45,601 bases of DNA, from positions 1 to 45,601 of the forward strand of contig NZ_AFNU02000016.1 in the NCBI RefSeq assembly GCF_000215935.2, read 5' to 3'. A model generated the notes under the pieces. That model did not search any database and was not told the DNA's origin. It saw only the letters and a list, made by a program, of their open reading frames with translations. This document shows positions 1 to 8,616 of this stretch, one piece after another. The stretch is from Haloplasma contractile SSD-17B. GTDB lineage: Bacteria; Bacillota_I; Bacilli_A; Haloplasmatales; Haloplasmataceae. The stretch's first letter is position 1. Each line of letters opens with the position of its first letter. A program made the translations under genes and the position numbers.

Positions 1-134
1 CAAAGAAAGAAACATTATTGTCTGGCTCGGACTATGTTAATTGGGATTTATCTCACGTAACATATACTGCTAAATGGAATTATAGAAAATCTAGAATTCT
101 ATTAACAGGCTATGTAACACAAAATGTTGCATAG
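1..134 (+). CDS. C-terminal fragment of an unidentified protein
   Basis: An open frame starting at base 3 enters from the left edge and ends at a TAG at 132-134, leaving 43 readable residues. They include SGSDYVNWDLSHVTYTAKWN and end in GYVTQNVA. The stretch is rich in aromatic and beta-prone residues, as in an extracellular or beta-sandwich domain, but I do not recognise a family. A hairpin follows at 171-212. The upstream part lies outside the window, so the function cannot be judged. Confidence 0.55.
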   Translation, partial: KKETLLSGSDYVNWDLSHVTYTAKWNYRKSRILLTGYVTQNVA

Positions 135-170
135 ATGAATTAAATGAGAAAGGTGATACTTTCTCAGCAG

Positions 171-212
171 AATCTACCTATTGAGTAGACTTTGAATAGG
201 TTTAGGTAGATT
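171..212 (+). terminator. Probable terminator of the left-edge gene
   Basis: The arm AATCTACCT (171-179) pairs with AGGTAGATT (204-212), and an inner ACCTATT/AATAGG pairing can form. Only a short T run (TTTT) follows, so termination may be partial. It separates the truncated gene from the acetyltransferase at 235. Confidence 0.45.
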
Positions 213-234
213 TTGTAGAGCGGGATGTCTATGT

Positions 235-669
235 ATGGTGAGAATTGAGAAACTTCATGAACAAAATGTAAAGGATTGTTTGCATTTAAAAGTAACGGAA
301 GACCAAGACAGTTTTGTATCCTCATTTACTGAGTCACTAGCGAAAGCATTTATTTATTATAATCAGGTTACACCTTTTGTGATTTATAATGGTACGCGGG
401 TTGTTGGATTTATCTTGATTCGATTCAACCCAGACCAAAATAATTATTTTATTTGGCAATTCCTAATCGATCAACATGATCAAGGAAAAGGTTATGGAGA
501 AAAGGCACTTTTACAAACTATTGACTGGATTAGAATGGATCCTAGGAATCAAGAGATTGTAACAACCTATAAAATAGGCAATGAAAAAGCAGTAAATTTA
601 TTTAACAAATTTGGATTTGAACAATTTGAAAAAATCGAAGATGAAGTAAATGTGAAATTATCTTTATAA
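235..669 (+). CDS. GNAT-family N-acetyltransferase
   Basis: This 144-residue protein has the length and layout of a single-domain GNAT acetyltransferase, which transfers an acetyl group from acetyl-CoA to an amine. The acetyl-CoA pyrophosphate loop (motif A, Q/RxxGxG/A) is visible as DQHDQGKGYGEKALLQ at about residues 78-93. It follows the strands that end in FIWQFLID. The C-terminal part, NEKAVNLFNKFGFEQFE, matches motif B, where an Asn and a late Tyr/Phe pack on the cofactor. The substrate cannot be predicted. ATG at 235 is followed directly by GTG at 238, either of which could be used, and no strong ribosome site is seen. The gene stands alone and converges with hydA. Confidence 0.85.
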   Translation: MVRIEKLHEQNVKDCLHLKVTEDQDSFVSSFTESLAKAFIYYNQVTPFVIYNGTRVVGFILIRFNPDQNNYFIWQFLIDQHDQGKGYGEKALLQTIDWIRMDPRNQEIVTTYKIGNEKAVNLFNKFGFEQFEKIEDEVNVKLSL

Positions 670-700
670 GCCACATAAAAACAAACAGTTAAAATGTACG

Positions 701-739
701 AAAAAACAGGAATTCATTAAATGAATTCCTGTTTTTTTT
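701..739. terminator. Bidirectional terminator between GNAT gene and hydA
   Basis: A near-perfect inverted repeat, ACAGGAATTCATT against AATGAATTCCTGT, is flanked by six A residues on the left and eight T residues on the right. It can terminate both the + strand acetyltransferase gene and the - strand hydrogenase operon. Confidence 0.9.
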
Positions 740-746
740 ATCTTAT

Positions 747-2501
747 TTATTTTTTATTAGGATATATTTCTCTTTTTACATAATGTGTATGAAGTAATTC
801 ATGTGATTTATGACTGTTAGGTTCCCCTAAGAAATCTCTGTAAAGTTCTTGGATTGCTTTATTTTGATGAGATTTACGTACGGTACACAATTGATCTTCC
901 TCATATAATGCTTTAGCACGCAAAGTTCGAACATCTATACCAGAGTTTTTGATTTTAGAGTGCACATGAGGTTGACCACCACCATTTACACATCCACCTG
1001 TGCAACCCATAATCTCGATAAAGTGATAATTCTTTTCTCCGTTCTTTACCATCTCAAGTAACTGTTTTGCAGCATTTCCACCGTGGACTACTGCAATATT
1101 ATATTCATTTCCACCAAGAGTTAATGATGCTTCCTTAATATTCTCTACACCACGAACTCCGGTATATTCAAATGTTTCTAAGTCTTTTCCTTCAAGTACA
1201 TCTGCAGCAGTTCTAAGAGCAGCCTCCATTACTCCTCCAGTTGCACCGAATATTACACCAGCTCCTGAATAAATTCCTAAGGCGGTATCATACTCTTCGT
1301 TTGGTAATTTGTTAAAGTCAATACCAGCTTCTTTAATCATCTTTGCTAGTTCTCTTGTTGTAATAACTGCATCAATGTCTCTTATACCATTAACTTCCAT
1401 TTCCTCACGGTCTTTTTCAAACTTTTTAGCAATACAAGGCATAACCGATACAACATACATGTTCTTAGGATTAACTCCTATTTTTTCAGCATAGTATGAT
1501 TTTGTAACTGCCCCTAACATTTGATGAGGAGATTTACAAGTCGATAAATTAGGAATGAATTCTGGATAATAATTCTCAAGAATTCTAACCCATCCTGGGG
1601 AACATGACGTAATTAGAGGTAATGTTCCACCATTTTTAATTCGATCTAGTAATTCATTTGCTTCTTCCATAATAGTTAAGTCAGCCGCGAAGTTCGTATC
1701 AAATACTTTATTACCACCAAGTCTTCTAAGTGCTGCTACCATTTTCCCAGTTACTCGGTTACCTATTTCCATTCCAAATTCTTCGCCTAAAGCAGCTCGA
1801 ACGGCTGGAGCAGTCTGGAATACAACATATTTTTTTTCATCATTGATTGCATCCCATACACGATCAATTTCTGGTTTTTCTTTTAATGCGGAGACAGGAC
1901 AAGCATTTATACACTGCCCGCAGTATATACACCCAGCTTCACCCATATCAAAATCAAAGGCAGGTGCTACATATGTATCGAATCCACGCTCTACAAACGA
2001 TAAAATCCCCATTCCGGCTGATTTCTTACAAACGCTAATACAACGTCCACATAAAATACACTTTGATGTGTCTCGCACGATTGAAGGTGTTGCGTCTACA
2101 AAACGACCTTCTCTAGTATCACCTTTAAATGCGATATCTTTTACGTTCATGCTATCTGCAAAGTCTTGCAATTCACATGACTTATTACGATCACACAATA
2201 GGCATTCTCTATTATGGTTCGCTAATATCAATTCAAGGTTTGTTTTTCGTGCATTTTGAACACGTTTAGAACTAGTCTTTATATTCATACCATCTCGTAC
2301 CGGTGTAACACAAGATGCAAGTAAAGTACGAGCTCCCTCTACTTCTACTACGCACATTCTACAAGCCCCTGTTTCGTTCATATCTTTAAAGAAACATAAT
2401 GTAGGTACATCTATACTTGCTTCTCTACATGCATCTAACACTGTATAATCTTGCGGTACATCAAATGACATACCGTTTATTTTTACATTTACTTTATTCA
2501 T
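747..2501 (-). CDS. hydA: [FeFe] hydrogenase catalytic subunit, NAD(H)-linked multimeric type
   Basis: This 584-residue catalytic subunit reduces protons or oxidises H2 at the H-cluster. It starts with a [2Fe-2S] domain (Cys36, 47, 50, 64). A His-Cys3 [4Fe-4S] site follows (His96, Cys100, 103, 109), then two ferredoxin clusters (Cys148/151/154/158 and Cys191/194/197/201), and the H-domain starts at about 225. H-cluster motifs are TSCSPGW (298-304), MPCIAKK (354-360) and MGCTGGCVNGGGQP (498-511). The usual TSCCP carries a second Cys where Ser301 sits here. This is the last gene of the hydC-TRX-hydB-hydA set and lies 14 bases after hydB. The order matches HndABCD/HydABC enzymes known to couple NAD(P)H, ferredoxin and H2, so electron bifurcation or confurcation is likely but inferred. 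In the HndABCD naming this is HndD. Confidence 0.96.
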   Translation of the reverse strand: MNKVNVKINGMSFDVPQDYTVLDACREASIDVPTLCFFKDMNETGACRMCVVEVEGARTLLASCVTPVRDGMNIKTSSKRVQNARKTNLELILANHNRECLLCDRNKSCELQDFADSMNVKDIAFKGDTREGRFVDATPSIVRDTSKCILCGRCISVCKKSAGMGILSFVERGFDTYVAPAFDFDMGEAGCIYCGQCINACPVSALKEKPEIDRVWDAINDEKKYVVFQTAPAVRAALGEEFGMEIGNRVTGKMVAALRRLGGNKVFDTNFAADLTIMEEANELLDRIKNGGTLPLITSCSPGWVRILENYYPEFIPNLSTCKSPHQMLGAVTKSYYAEKIGVNPKNMYVVSVMPCIAKKFEKDREEMEVNGIRDIDAVITTRELAKMIKEAGIDFNKLPNEEYDTALGIYSGAGVIFGATGGVMEAALRTAADVLEGKDLETFEYTGVRGVENIKEASLTLGGNEYNIAVVHGGNAAKQLLEMVKNGEKNYHFIEIMGCTGGCVNGGGQPHVHSKIKNSGIDVRTLRAKALYEEDQLCTVRKSHQNKAIQELYRDFLGEPNSHKSHELLHTHYVKREIYPNKK

Positions 2502-2515
2502 TAATTCAACCTCCC

Positions 2516-4309
2516 CTATTGTTTAATAATTGCATTAAACGGACATGCATCTAAACATGCGCCACATTTTATACAATCTTCTACGTTTATTACATGAAGT
2601 TGTTTAACCTCTCCTGAAATGCAATCTTGAGGACATACACGTGAACATTTTGTACAACCCTTACATAAATCAGGTATAATGTAATATTCTAATAAATCCT
2701 GACAAATACCAGCAGGACATTTTTTATTCTTTACATGTGCTTCATACTCATCTCTAAAATGCTCAAGAGTTGATAACACCGGATTCGGTGCAGTTTGGCC
2801 AAGTCCACATAATGCAGTATCTTTAATCGTATATGCTAACGTTTCTAATTGATCCAAATCCTCAAGCGTTCCTTTGCCACTCGTGATTTTATCGAGTAGT
2901 TCTAACATACGCTTCGTTCCCTCACGACAAGGAGTACATTTACCACAGGATTCATCACATGTAAAATCAAGGAAGAATCGTGCGATATCAACCATACAAT
3001 TATCTTCATCCATAACGATCATTCCACCAGAACCCATCATTGAGCCTAACGCAACTAAATCGTCATATGTGATTGGGGTGTCTAAATGTTCATCCGTTAA
3101 ACAACCACCTGATGGTCCACCTGTTTGAACTGCCTTAAATTTTTTGCCGTCTGGAATTCCACCACCTATATCATAAATAACTTCTCTTAAAGGTGTTCCC
3201 ATTGGTATTTCAACCAATCCCGTATTGTTAATTTTTCCGCCTAATGCGAATACTTTCGTTCCCTTTGATTTTTCTGAACCGATACTAGCAAACCAGCCGG
3301 CACCGTTATTTATGATTTGAGTAATATTTGCATAAGTTTCAACGTTATTCAATAAGGTTGGTTTTCCCCAAATTCCTTTTTGAGCAGGGAATGGTGGTCT
3401 AGGTCTTGGCATACCACGTTTACCTTCAATTGATTCAATCAGCGCAGTCTCTTCACCACATACAAATGCTCCGGCTCCTAAGCGAATATCTAAATCAAAT
3501 CCAAACCCTGTATCTAAAATATTCGTTCCTAAAAGACCATATTCTCTTGCTTGATCAATTGCAATTTTTAAACGCTTTACTGCAATCGGATATTCCGCTC
3601 TTACGTATACATACCCCTTGCTAGCACCAATAGCATATCCGGCTATTGCCATCGCTTCAATTACTGAATGTGGGTCTCCCTCGAGTACTGAACGATCCAT
3701 AAATGCACCAGGGTCTCCCTCATCAGCATTACAAGCAACATATTTCTGGTCACCAGTTGCTTTAGCCGTAAATTCCCACTTTAAACCTGTAGGAAACCCT
3801 GCTCCACCTCGACCTCGTAAACCTGACGCCTTAATCTCTTCTATAACAGCTTCAGGCGTCATTTCAGTTAGTACTTTAGCAATCGCTTGATAGCCATCTT
3901 TAGCTATATATTCATCAATGTTTTCAGGGTCAATGACACCACAATTCTTTAATGCTATTCGTGTCTGTCTTGAGTAGAATTCTACTTCATCTACAGACTT
4001 AACTTGATCATCGACTAGTGCTTCTTTATATAATAAATCTTTAACAATTCGTCCTTTTAACAAATGCTCTTCCGCTATTCGTTTCATATCCTCTACTTTT
4101 ACTTCTGAGTAGAAAGTACCTTCAGGATATACAATTATAATCGGTCCCGCTTCGCAAAGTCCAAAGCAACCTGTCATAACAACCTGTACTTCATTTATGA
4201 GTTCTAACTGTTCTAAATTCCTCTCTAATTCCTCTTTAATCTCAACTGACTTTGATGATGTACATCCAGTACCACCACAGATCAGTACATGTGATCGATA
4301 AAAATTCAT
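2516..4309 (-). CDS. hydB: NuoF-like NADH/FMN subunit of the [FeFe] hydrogenase
   Basis: This 597-residue flavin subunit carries electrons between NAD(H) and the hydrogenase. Residues 1-90 form a thioredoxin-like [2Fe-2S] domain with Cys11, Cys16, Cys48 and Cys52. The NuoF core follows, with the FMN/NADH loop GRGGAGFPTG at 166-175 and the GAGAFVCGEETALIESIEG segment. A [4Fe-4S] site CGKCTPCREG lies near residue 460. The C-terminus adds two ferredoxin clusters (CKGCTKCSRVCP and CIKCGACLDACP), as in HydB/HndC rather than respiratory NuoF. It lies 27 bases after the small TRX-ferredoxin gene, in the same operon. In the HndABCD naming this is HndC. Confidence 0.96.
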   Translation of the reverse strand: MNFYRSHVLICGGTGCTSSKSVEIKEELERNLEQLELINEVQVVMTGCFGLCEAGPIIIVYPEGTFYSEVKVEDMKRIAEEHLLKGRIVKDLLYKEALVDDQVKSVDEVEFYSRQTRIALKNCGVIDPENIDEYIAKDGYQAIAKVLTEMTPEAVIEEIKASGLRGRGGAGFPTGLKWEFTAKATGDQKYVACNADEGDPGAFMDRSVLEGDPHSVIEAMAIAGYAIGASKGYVYVRAEYPIAVKRLKIAIDQAREYGLLGTNILDTGFGFDLDIRLGAGAFVCGEETALIESIEGKRGMPRPRPPFPAQKGIWGKPTLLNNVETYANITQIINNGAGWFASIGSEKSKGTKVFALGGKINNTGLVEIPMGTPLREVIYDIGGGIPDGKKFKAVQTGGPSGGCLTDEHLDTPITYDDLVALGSMMGSGGMIVMDEDNCMVDIARFFLDFTCDESCGKCTPCREGTKRMLELLDKITSGKGTLEDLDQLETLAYTIKDTALCGLGQTAPNPVLSTLEHFRDEYEAHVKNKKCPAGICQDLLEYYIIPDLCKGCTKCSRVCPQDCISGEVKQLHVINVEDCIKCGACLDACPFNAIIKQ

Positions 4310-4336
4310 TGCGTCCCCTCCGTTCTATCTAATTAT

Positions 4337-4705
4337 TTATTCCGTTTTTCCAATTGTATAACCAGATACTACATGATTATTTACAACATGTTCTGCTACC
4401 ACTTCTCGTGATTTCTCTGGTGTCATATTTACATACGTTACCTTTTCACCATTTTTATATAGATCAAACATCGGTTCTAGACGGCACATTCCTACACAAC
4501 CTGTTTGAACAACTGAAACACCACTAATATTTCGTTTGTTTAATTCTTCCACAATTGCATTTAAAACCGGTCTAGCACCTGCTGAAATTCCGCAAGTCCC
4601 CATTCCAACAACTATACGTACTTGTTCAGATTCGTCTTGATTACGTAACTGTAAATTCTTAAGCGTTGCTTCTCTAATCTTTTTTAAATCCTCAAGTGAC
4701 TTCAT
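4337..4705 (-). CDS. Thioredoxin-like [2Fe-2S] ferredoxin subunit (HndB-like)
   Basis: This 122-residue thioredoxin-fold ferredoxin is of the type found as HndB between the NuoE- and NuoF-like subunits of NAD(P)-linked [FeFe] hydrogenases. It shows GMGTCGISAGA around Cys38 and QTGCVGMCRLEP with Cys70 and Cys74. Only three cysteines are present in the whole protein, so the fourth cluster ligand would have to come from elsewhere or be a non-cysteine residue. It is probably an electron-transfer module. The gene lies between hydC (19 bases upstream) and hydB. A dedicated subunit of this kind makes the cluster four-gene (Hnd-type) rather than strictly three-gene HydABC. Confidence 0.9.
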   Translation of the reverse strand: MKSLEDLKKIREATLKNLQLRNQDESEQVRIVVGMGTCGISAGARPVLNAIVEELNKRNISGVSVVQTGCVGMCRLEPMFDLYKNGEKVTYVNMTPEKSREVVAEHVVNNHVVSGYTIGKTE

Positions 4706-4724
4706 ATCTCTTCCTCCCTTACCA

Positions 4725-5204
4725 TTAGCCTTTATATTTACTTAACATATCGGTTACTTCGTCTGGCTTTAACTTACCATAAACATCATCATTAATCATA
4801 ACAACAGGTGCAAGTCCACAGGCACCTACACAACGTGTTGCGGTTAAGGTAAACTTTCCATCATCAGTAGTATTTTCTACCTTAACATCCAATTCTCTAG
4901 CGATACGATCTAGGATTTTTTGCGCTCCTTTTACATAGCACGCAGTCCCCATACATACCCCCACTAAGTAGTCTCCTACAGGTTCAGTTGAAAACCTAGT
5001 GTAGAATGTTACTACCCCATAAATTTCAGAAACAGGTACATCCATTTCTTTTGAAATAAACTTTTGTACTTTTAGTGGGATACATCCAAAAATATCCTGC
5101 GCCTTATGAAGTACAGGCATTAACCCAGATGTTGCAGATCGATTGTTTTCAATAAATGTTTTTAATTCCGTAAATCTTTCTTCTGACAATTCTATTTTTG
5201 CCAT
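4725..5204 (-). CDS. hydC: NuoE-like [2Fe-2S] subunit of the [FeFe] hydrogenase
   Basis: This 159-residue NuoE/24-kDa-family subunit has an N-terminal helical region and a thioredoxin-like C-terminal domain. The latter holds one [2Fe-2S] cluster on Cys84 and Cys89 (CMGTAC) and Cys125 and Cys129 (CVGAC). The segment YGVVTFYTRFSTEP around 62-75 is typical of the family. It passes electrons within the hydrogenase complex. A strong AAGGAGAAGGAGG ribosome site precedes the ATG. It is the first of the four structural genes and follows a 126-base gap after the HATPase gene, so an internal promoter is possible, but I saw no convincing one. In the HndABCD naming this is HndA. Confidence 0.95.
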   Translation of the reverse strand: MAKIELSEERFTELKTFIENNRSATSGLMPVLHKAQDIFGCIPLKVQKFISKEMDVPVSEIYGVVTFYTRFSTEPVGDYLVGVCMGTACYVKGAQKILDRIARELDVKVENTTDDGKFTLTATRCVGACGLAPVVMINDDVYGKLKPDEVTDMLSKYKG

Positions 5205-5330
5205 AGTTAACCTCCTTCTCCTTCTTTCAATCCATTTTTATTTCTTAAACCACTGATCCCACTTTAAGGGCGTCAGTCGTTCATTTATTAAAAAAGCACT
5301 TAATCCAAAAATTCCCCTAATTTCACATAA

Positions 5331-5855
5331 TTATTTTTTAATTGAATTAAGTTCTTTTTTTAACCAATTAATAACAAGTGGACTATTTAATGGAACCTCA
5401 CTTAAGATTTTTCTCATTTTACGAGTATCAATCTCGATCTTATGACCACTTACATTATACTTAAATAAGTAATCTATATCAGGTTCTACCATAATCAACG
5501 TAATGAATGTCTCTTGTATATCTCCAATAGGCAGACAATCAATGTGGTTATATAAAAAGCTACTCTTTATTAAGGTACCTTTATTCACATGAGATGATAT
5601 AGAAAATTCTCCTTTACATCGTTCTGATGATGCCTTTAATAGTGGAATTCCAAGTCCAACGTGACGCGTTTTTCTTGTAGTATAGAATGGATCTATTACC
5701 CTTTTAAGCGTTGATTCATCCATACCAATTCCATTATCTCGTATTGTTAAGTTCAAATATTCCTTTTGTTGTTCAATTAACACCTCTAAAAATGTAGCCT
5801 TCGCTCGAACTGAGTTCATACATATATCTAACACATGCATCGATAAATCCCTCAT
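5331..5855 (-). CDS. HATPase-domain protein of the hydrogenase locus
   Basis: This 174-residue protein has a GHKL ATPase domain without a histidine-phosphotransfer region. The N-box is DICMNSVRAKA (10-20), the G1 box DNGIGMD (40-46) and the G2 region RHVGLGIP (64-71). The remaining 90 residues are an uncharacterised tail with no recognised motif. As I recall, genes like this often sit beside NuoE-type hydrogenase subunits in Clostridia and are annotated as histidine-kinase-like ATP-binding proteins. A redox-responsive regulatory or assembly role is inference. The gene lies four bases downstream of the PHP gene and is probably co-transcribed. Confidence 0.8.
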   Translation of the reverse strand: MRDLSMHVLDICMNSVRAKATFLEVLIEQQKEYLNLTIRDNGIGMDESTLKRVIDPFYTTRKTRHVGLGIPLLKASSERCKGEFSISSHVNKGTLIKSSFLYNHIDCLPIGDIQETFITLIMVEPDIDYLFKYNVSGHKIEIDTRKMRKILSEVPLNSPLVINWLKKELNSIKK

Positions 5856-5859
5856 CGAA

Positions 5860-6573
5860 TCAACTCCTAAAATAGTCTATAAATGCTTCTGTCGTATTAC
5901 AAGGCAATTCAATACTGTGTAACCGCTCAGAAATGTCCTTTAGATAATGGGCATCTGAATTTTGAATGCAATTATAGTGTCTATACTGAGGATGACTTTC
6001 AAGAAAACTCCTAGGATTTGTACGATGACTAAGCTCAATTCCATCAAGTTTTAGATCAGTAGGAATAAAGCCTAGATTTGAAAGGATACTATTTGCTCGT
6101 TTGTCAATATGAGCGGCAAAGACAATACCCTGTTCACTGTGCACGAGATCAATAATCTCTAGAATTGTGAAAGATGTTGATGTACACAATAACTTTTGCT
6201 CACTACCGATCTTTTCATCTAATTCATTAAAGATGGTTTGAGACCCAAAGAACGTTTCATCATTATCCATATTCGGTAATCCCTCATACATCGTGTGAGA
6301 AAAGCGATTTAGCTGCTCTAGGTTAGCAAACAAACACAATAAATGTACCTCTTCAGACGATTCTACCTCAATCCCAGGAATTAATAAGATTCCCTGTTCT
6401 TGCGCTAGTTTAGAAATCACATGTACATGTTTTGCACAATTATGATCGGTTACGGCTATTATATCTAACTGTTTAATCGATGCCATATTAACAATATTAT
6501 TCGGTGTCATAGAAGCATCACCACAAGGCGATAACGTCGAATGAATATGAAGATCGTAGTAATACTTAGGCAT
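5860..6573 (-). CDS. PHP-domain metal-dependent phosphoesterase
   Basis: This 237-residue protein of the polymerase-and-histidinol-phosphatase superfamily shows the metal-binding motif YDLHIHSTLSPCGDA (His9, His11) and a second motif, AVTDHN (about 40-45). Later residues include GIEVESSEEVHLL and QNSDAHYL, which supply the remaining ligands. Such enzymes hydrolyse phosphoester bonds using two or three metal ions. The substrate is unknown. It starts 2 bases after the DRTGG gene at 6576 and belongs to the same operon. Its retention among hydrogenase accessory genes suggests nucleotide- or cofactor-related signalling, but nothing in the sequence shows which. Confidence 0.85.
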   Translation of the reverse strand: MPKYYYDLHIHSTLSPCGDASMTPNNIVNMASIKQLDIIAVTDHNCAKHVHVISKLAQEQGILLIPGIEVESSEEVHLLCLFANLEQLNRFSHTMYEGLPNMDNDETFFGSQTIFNELDEKIGSEQKLLCTSTSFTILEIIDLVHSEQGIVFAAHIDKRANSILSNLGFIPTDLKLDGIELSHRTNPRSFLESHPQYRHYNCIQNSDAHYLKDISERLHSIELPCNTTEAFIDYFRS

Positions 6574-6575
6574 TG

Positions 6576-6908
6576 CTACAATCCCATATCGTTTAAAAAG
6601 GTTATGACTTCATAAGCTGACTTTGATGTAGTGAGCACAGGTACTTGGTGTTCATTTGCTTTTTCTATGGTTTCTTCGTCTACAGATGCATTCTCAACAA
6701 CAATAATACAGCTTAGTTCAAGTAATGACGCAACGGCAACAATATTGGCATGTGCCTGTACTGTAATCCACGCATCGTCATTATTTGCATGTGACATAAC
6801 CCAACTTAGTAAGTCACAACTATAGATTCCCTTAATGTCACGATCGCACCGTTCACTTTTACTGACTAGTTTAAAGTGACCAGTTGAGATTAAGTCCTTA
6901 ACGTTCAT
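6576..6908 (-). CDS. DRTGG-domain protein
   Basis: This 110-residue protein is similar in layout to the DRTGG-domain protein at 8617. It alternates beta strands and helices, with a conserved CDLLSWVMSH segment near residue 31 and LTTSKSAYEVITFLNDMGL at the C-terminus. DRTGG domains are thought to be regulatory ligand-binding modules, also found beside phosphotransacetylase and CBS domains. No catalytic residues are evident. Its start overlaps the end of the hydrogenase-like gene by 11 bases, indicating translational coupling. Two DRTGG paralogues in one operon could form a heteromeric sensor; that is inference. Confidence 0.8.
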   Translation of the reverse strand: MNVKDLISTGHFKLVSKSERCDRDIKGIYSCDLLSWVMSHANNDDAWITVQAHANIVAVASLLELSCIIVVENASVDEETIEKANEHQVPVLTTSKSAYEVITFLNDMGL

Positions 6909-8169
6909 TTTCCTCTCTCCTTTTCGTATTTAATACAATACAATCAGTAATCTTTTTTTCTCCCCTTACAATATCTTCAGCTAAAGCTCTGCAAGAGGGA
7001 GAACCACAGGCACTGCAATCAATCTGTGGTAATTTATTGACAAGTTCATTGACCCTCTGTAATTTTTTTAAGGACGAAATAAAATCTTGATCCAGTAAAG
7101 ATATATTTTTAGAGTGAATATTTTTTTCAAATTCGATCGATTCATCTTTGAAATAAGACGCAATCTGTTTATACTGATCGGTTTCTTGATAAGATTCATC
7201 TATTTCATTAACTAAATGATTTAATTTGCTCTTTCCAATAAATACATCTTCAATACAATAACTTCCTCCAATGCATCCTCCCCGACACGAATATGCTTCA
7301 ATCAATTTAATATTACTTAGTTGATCAATTTCTGCCTTTTTCAGAATACGGTCAACATGGTCTATTCCATCAACTGATATATAATCATCAATCATGGTCA
7401 AATTTTTCAGACCACTATTTTTAGCAAGTAATATGCCTTTTTTTGAAAGATTGAACGTTTGATTCGATTTTAACGATTGATGCTTAGAACTTGTGAATTC
7501 TTTTAAAAAATTGGTTAGTAATAACACTTGATCAATTTCAGAATGTTCTTTAGTGATAGGTTGCTTAATTGAAAATAAATTTGATAAGCATTCAGTAAGA
7601 TATATGATGTTAAGCGCATCGTCTTGAATGTTCTTATTTTCAGTAATTATTTTCCGGGTAATTTTTGCTGCTATTTCAAATACGCATTCAAAGGGGATGA
7701 TATGTTTGATTAATGATGGATATCGCAATTGTATCAACCGAATGACGGTTGGACAGTTGGTATAAATATAAGGATAGTTATATTCCCTCTTTATAAACGC
7801 TTCTATTTTTTCAGCTAATAGTTCAGAATAAATAGACAAATCAACGACTTCATCAAAGCCCTTTTCAATCAATCGATCACGTAGTTGTAAATAGTCTCGT
7901 ATATTACTAAATGTACCGAAAATGCCATTAGGTAAAATTAGTACATTATATTTTTCATCATCTATATGCAAAGAGACATCATCTTGCACTTTAAAACCGT
8001 GTAAATGACACGTATCTACGCAATGTCCGCAATGTATACACCGTTCTTCAATAAAATAAACTTTTTGTTTTTTAATTCTTAGAGCTTCTGTCGGACACAC
8101 GCGCATACACCTTGTGCAGCCAATACAGCTATCATAGTTAATTTTTATATGATGATTATTCCCCTTCAT
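6898..8169 (-). CDS. Degenerate [FeFe]-hydrogenase-like iron-sulfur protein (putative sensor)
   Basis: About 423 residues. The N-terminus carries two ferredoxin [4Fe-4S] clusters (CIGCTRCMRVCP and CIHCGHCVDTCH). A reduced hydrogenase-type domain follows, in which four H-cluster-position cysteines persist: TNCP (Cys139), TEC (Cys194) and SCRGGCIGG (Cys295, Cys299). The surrounding L1, L2 and L3 motifs are lost. The C-terminus has a further four-Cys motif, DCSACGSPSC plus Cys410, as in the [4Fe-4S] domain of HydS/RnfB-like proteins. The protein is probably redox sensing rather than H2 producing. ATG at 8169 has AGGTG six bases upstream; GTG 8178 and ATG 8175 are in-frame alternatives. It follows the RsbW-like gene directly. 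Confidence 0.82.
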   Translation of the reverse strand: MKGNNHHIKINYDSCIGCTRCMRVCPTEALRIKKQKVYFIEERCIHCGHCVDTCHLHGFKVQDDVSLHIDDEKYNVLILPNGIFGTFSNIRDYLQLRDRLIEKGFDEVVDLSIYSELLAEKIEAFIKREYNYPYIYTNCPTVIRLIQLRYPSLIKHIIPFECVFEIAAKITRKIITENKNIQDDALNIIYLTECLSNLFSIKQPITKEHSEIDQVLLLTNFLKEFTSSKHQSLKSNQTFNLSKKGILLAKNSGLKNLTMIDDYISVDGIDHVDRILKKAEIDQLSNIKLIEAYSCRGGCIGGSYCIEDVFIGKSKLNHLVNEIDESYQETDQYKQIASYFKDESIEFEKNIHSKNISLLDQDFISSLKKLQRVNELVNKLPQIDCSACGSPSCRALAEDIVRGEKKITDCIVLNTKRREENER

Positions 8170-8178
8170 GACCATCAC

Positions 8179-8607
8179 CTAATCCAATATAATTTTAAAT
8201 CGAATACGAATTGTAGTCCCATTTTTTGTTGAATGGATGATAAAATCATCTGATAATCGTTTCATATTCGGTAATCCCATCCCCGCTCCAAAACCTAACT
8301 CTCGAACCTTTTCCGTTGCAGTAGAAAACCCTTCTTTCATAGCTAAATCTACATCATCAATTCCAGGACCAGAATCTTTTGATATTAATTCAATTTCATT
8401 TTGGTCAATACTTAGTTGTAACATCCCACCACAAGAATGGATAATCAAATTCATTTCAGCTTCATATGCCGTGATAGCTACGTTCCGAATGAGACGATTA
8501 TTTAAACCCAATTGTGTTAGATGCTTTTTTATTTTACTTGACACATTACCAGCATTAACGAAATCATCATGGTCGATATCAAAAGCAAACTCTACTTTTT
8601 CTGCCAT
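8179..8607 (-). CDS. RsbW/SpoIIAB-like anti-sigma factor kinase domain protein
   Basis: This 142-residue GHKL ATPase of the serine-kinase/anti-sigma type has an N-box AYEAEMNLIIHS, a G1 box DSGPGIDDVDLA and a G2 box FGAGMGLPNMKRLSD. Classical members phosphorylate an anti-anti-sigma protein or bind a sigma factor. No such partner gene is next to this one, and proteins of this kind also occur as accessory members of clostridial hydrogenase loci. It lies between the first DRTGG gene (nine bases upstream) and the degenerate hydrogenase gene (end to start without a gap). Together with the HATPase at 5331 it gives the operon two GHKL modules. Confidence 0.85.
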   Translation of the reverse strand: MAEKVEFAFDIDHDDFVNAGNVSSKIKKHLTQLGLNNRLIRNVAITAYEAEMNLIIHSCGGMLQLSIDQNEIELISKDSGPGIDDVDLAMKEGFSTATEKVRELGFGAGMGLPNMKRLSDDFIIHSTKNGTTIRIRFKIILD

Positions 8608-8616
8608 ATTTTATCT

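Noticed and set aside
1843-2259. 138-codon + strand open frame opposite hydA
   Set aside because: It lies entirely antisense to the ferredoxin region of hydA, where the cysteine-rich motifs fix the real frame.
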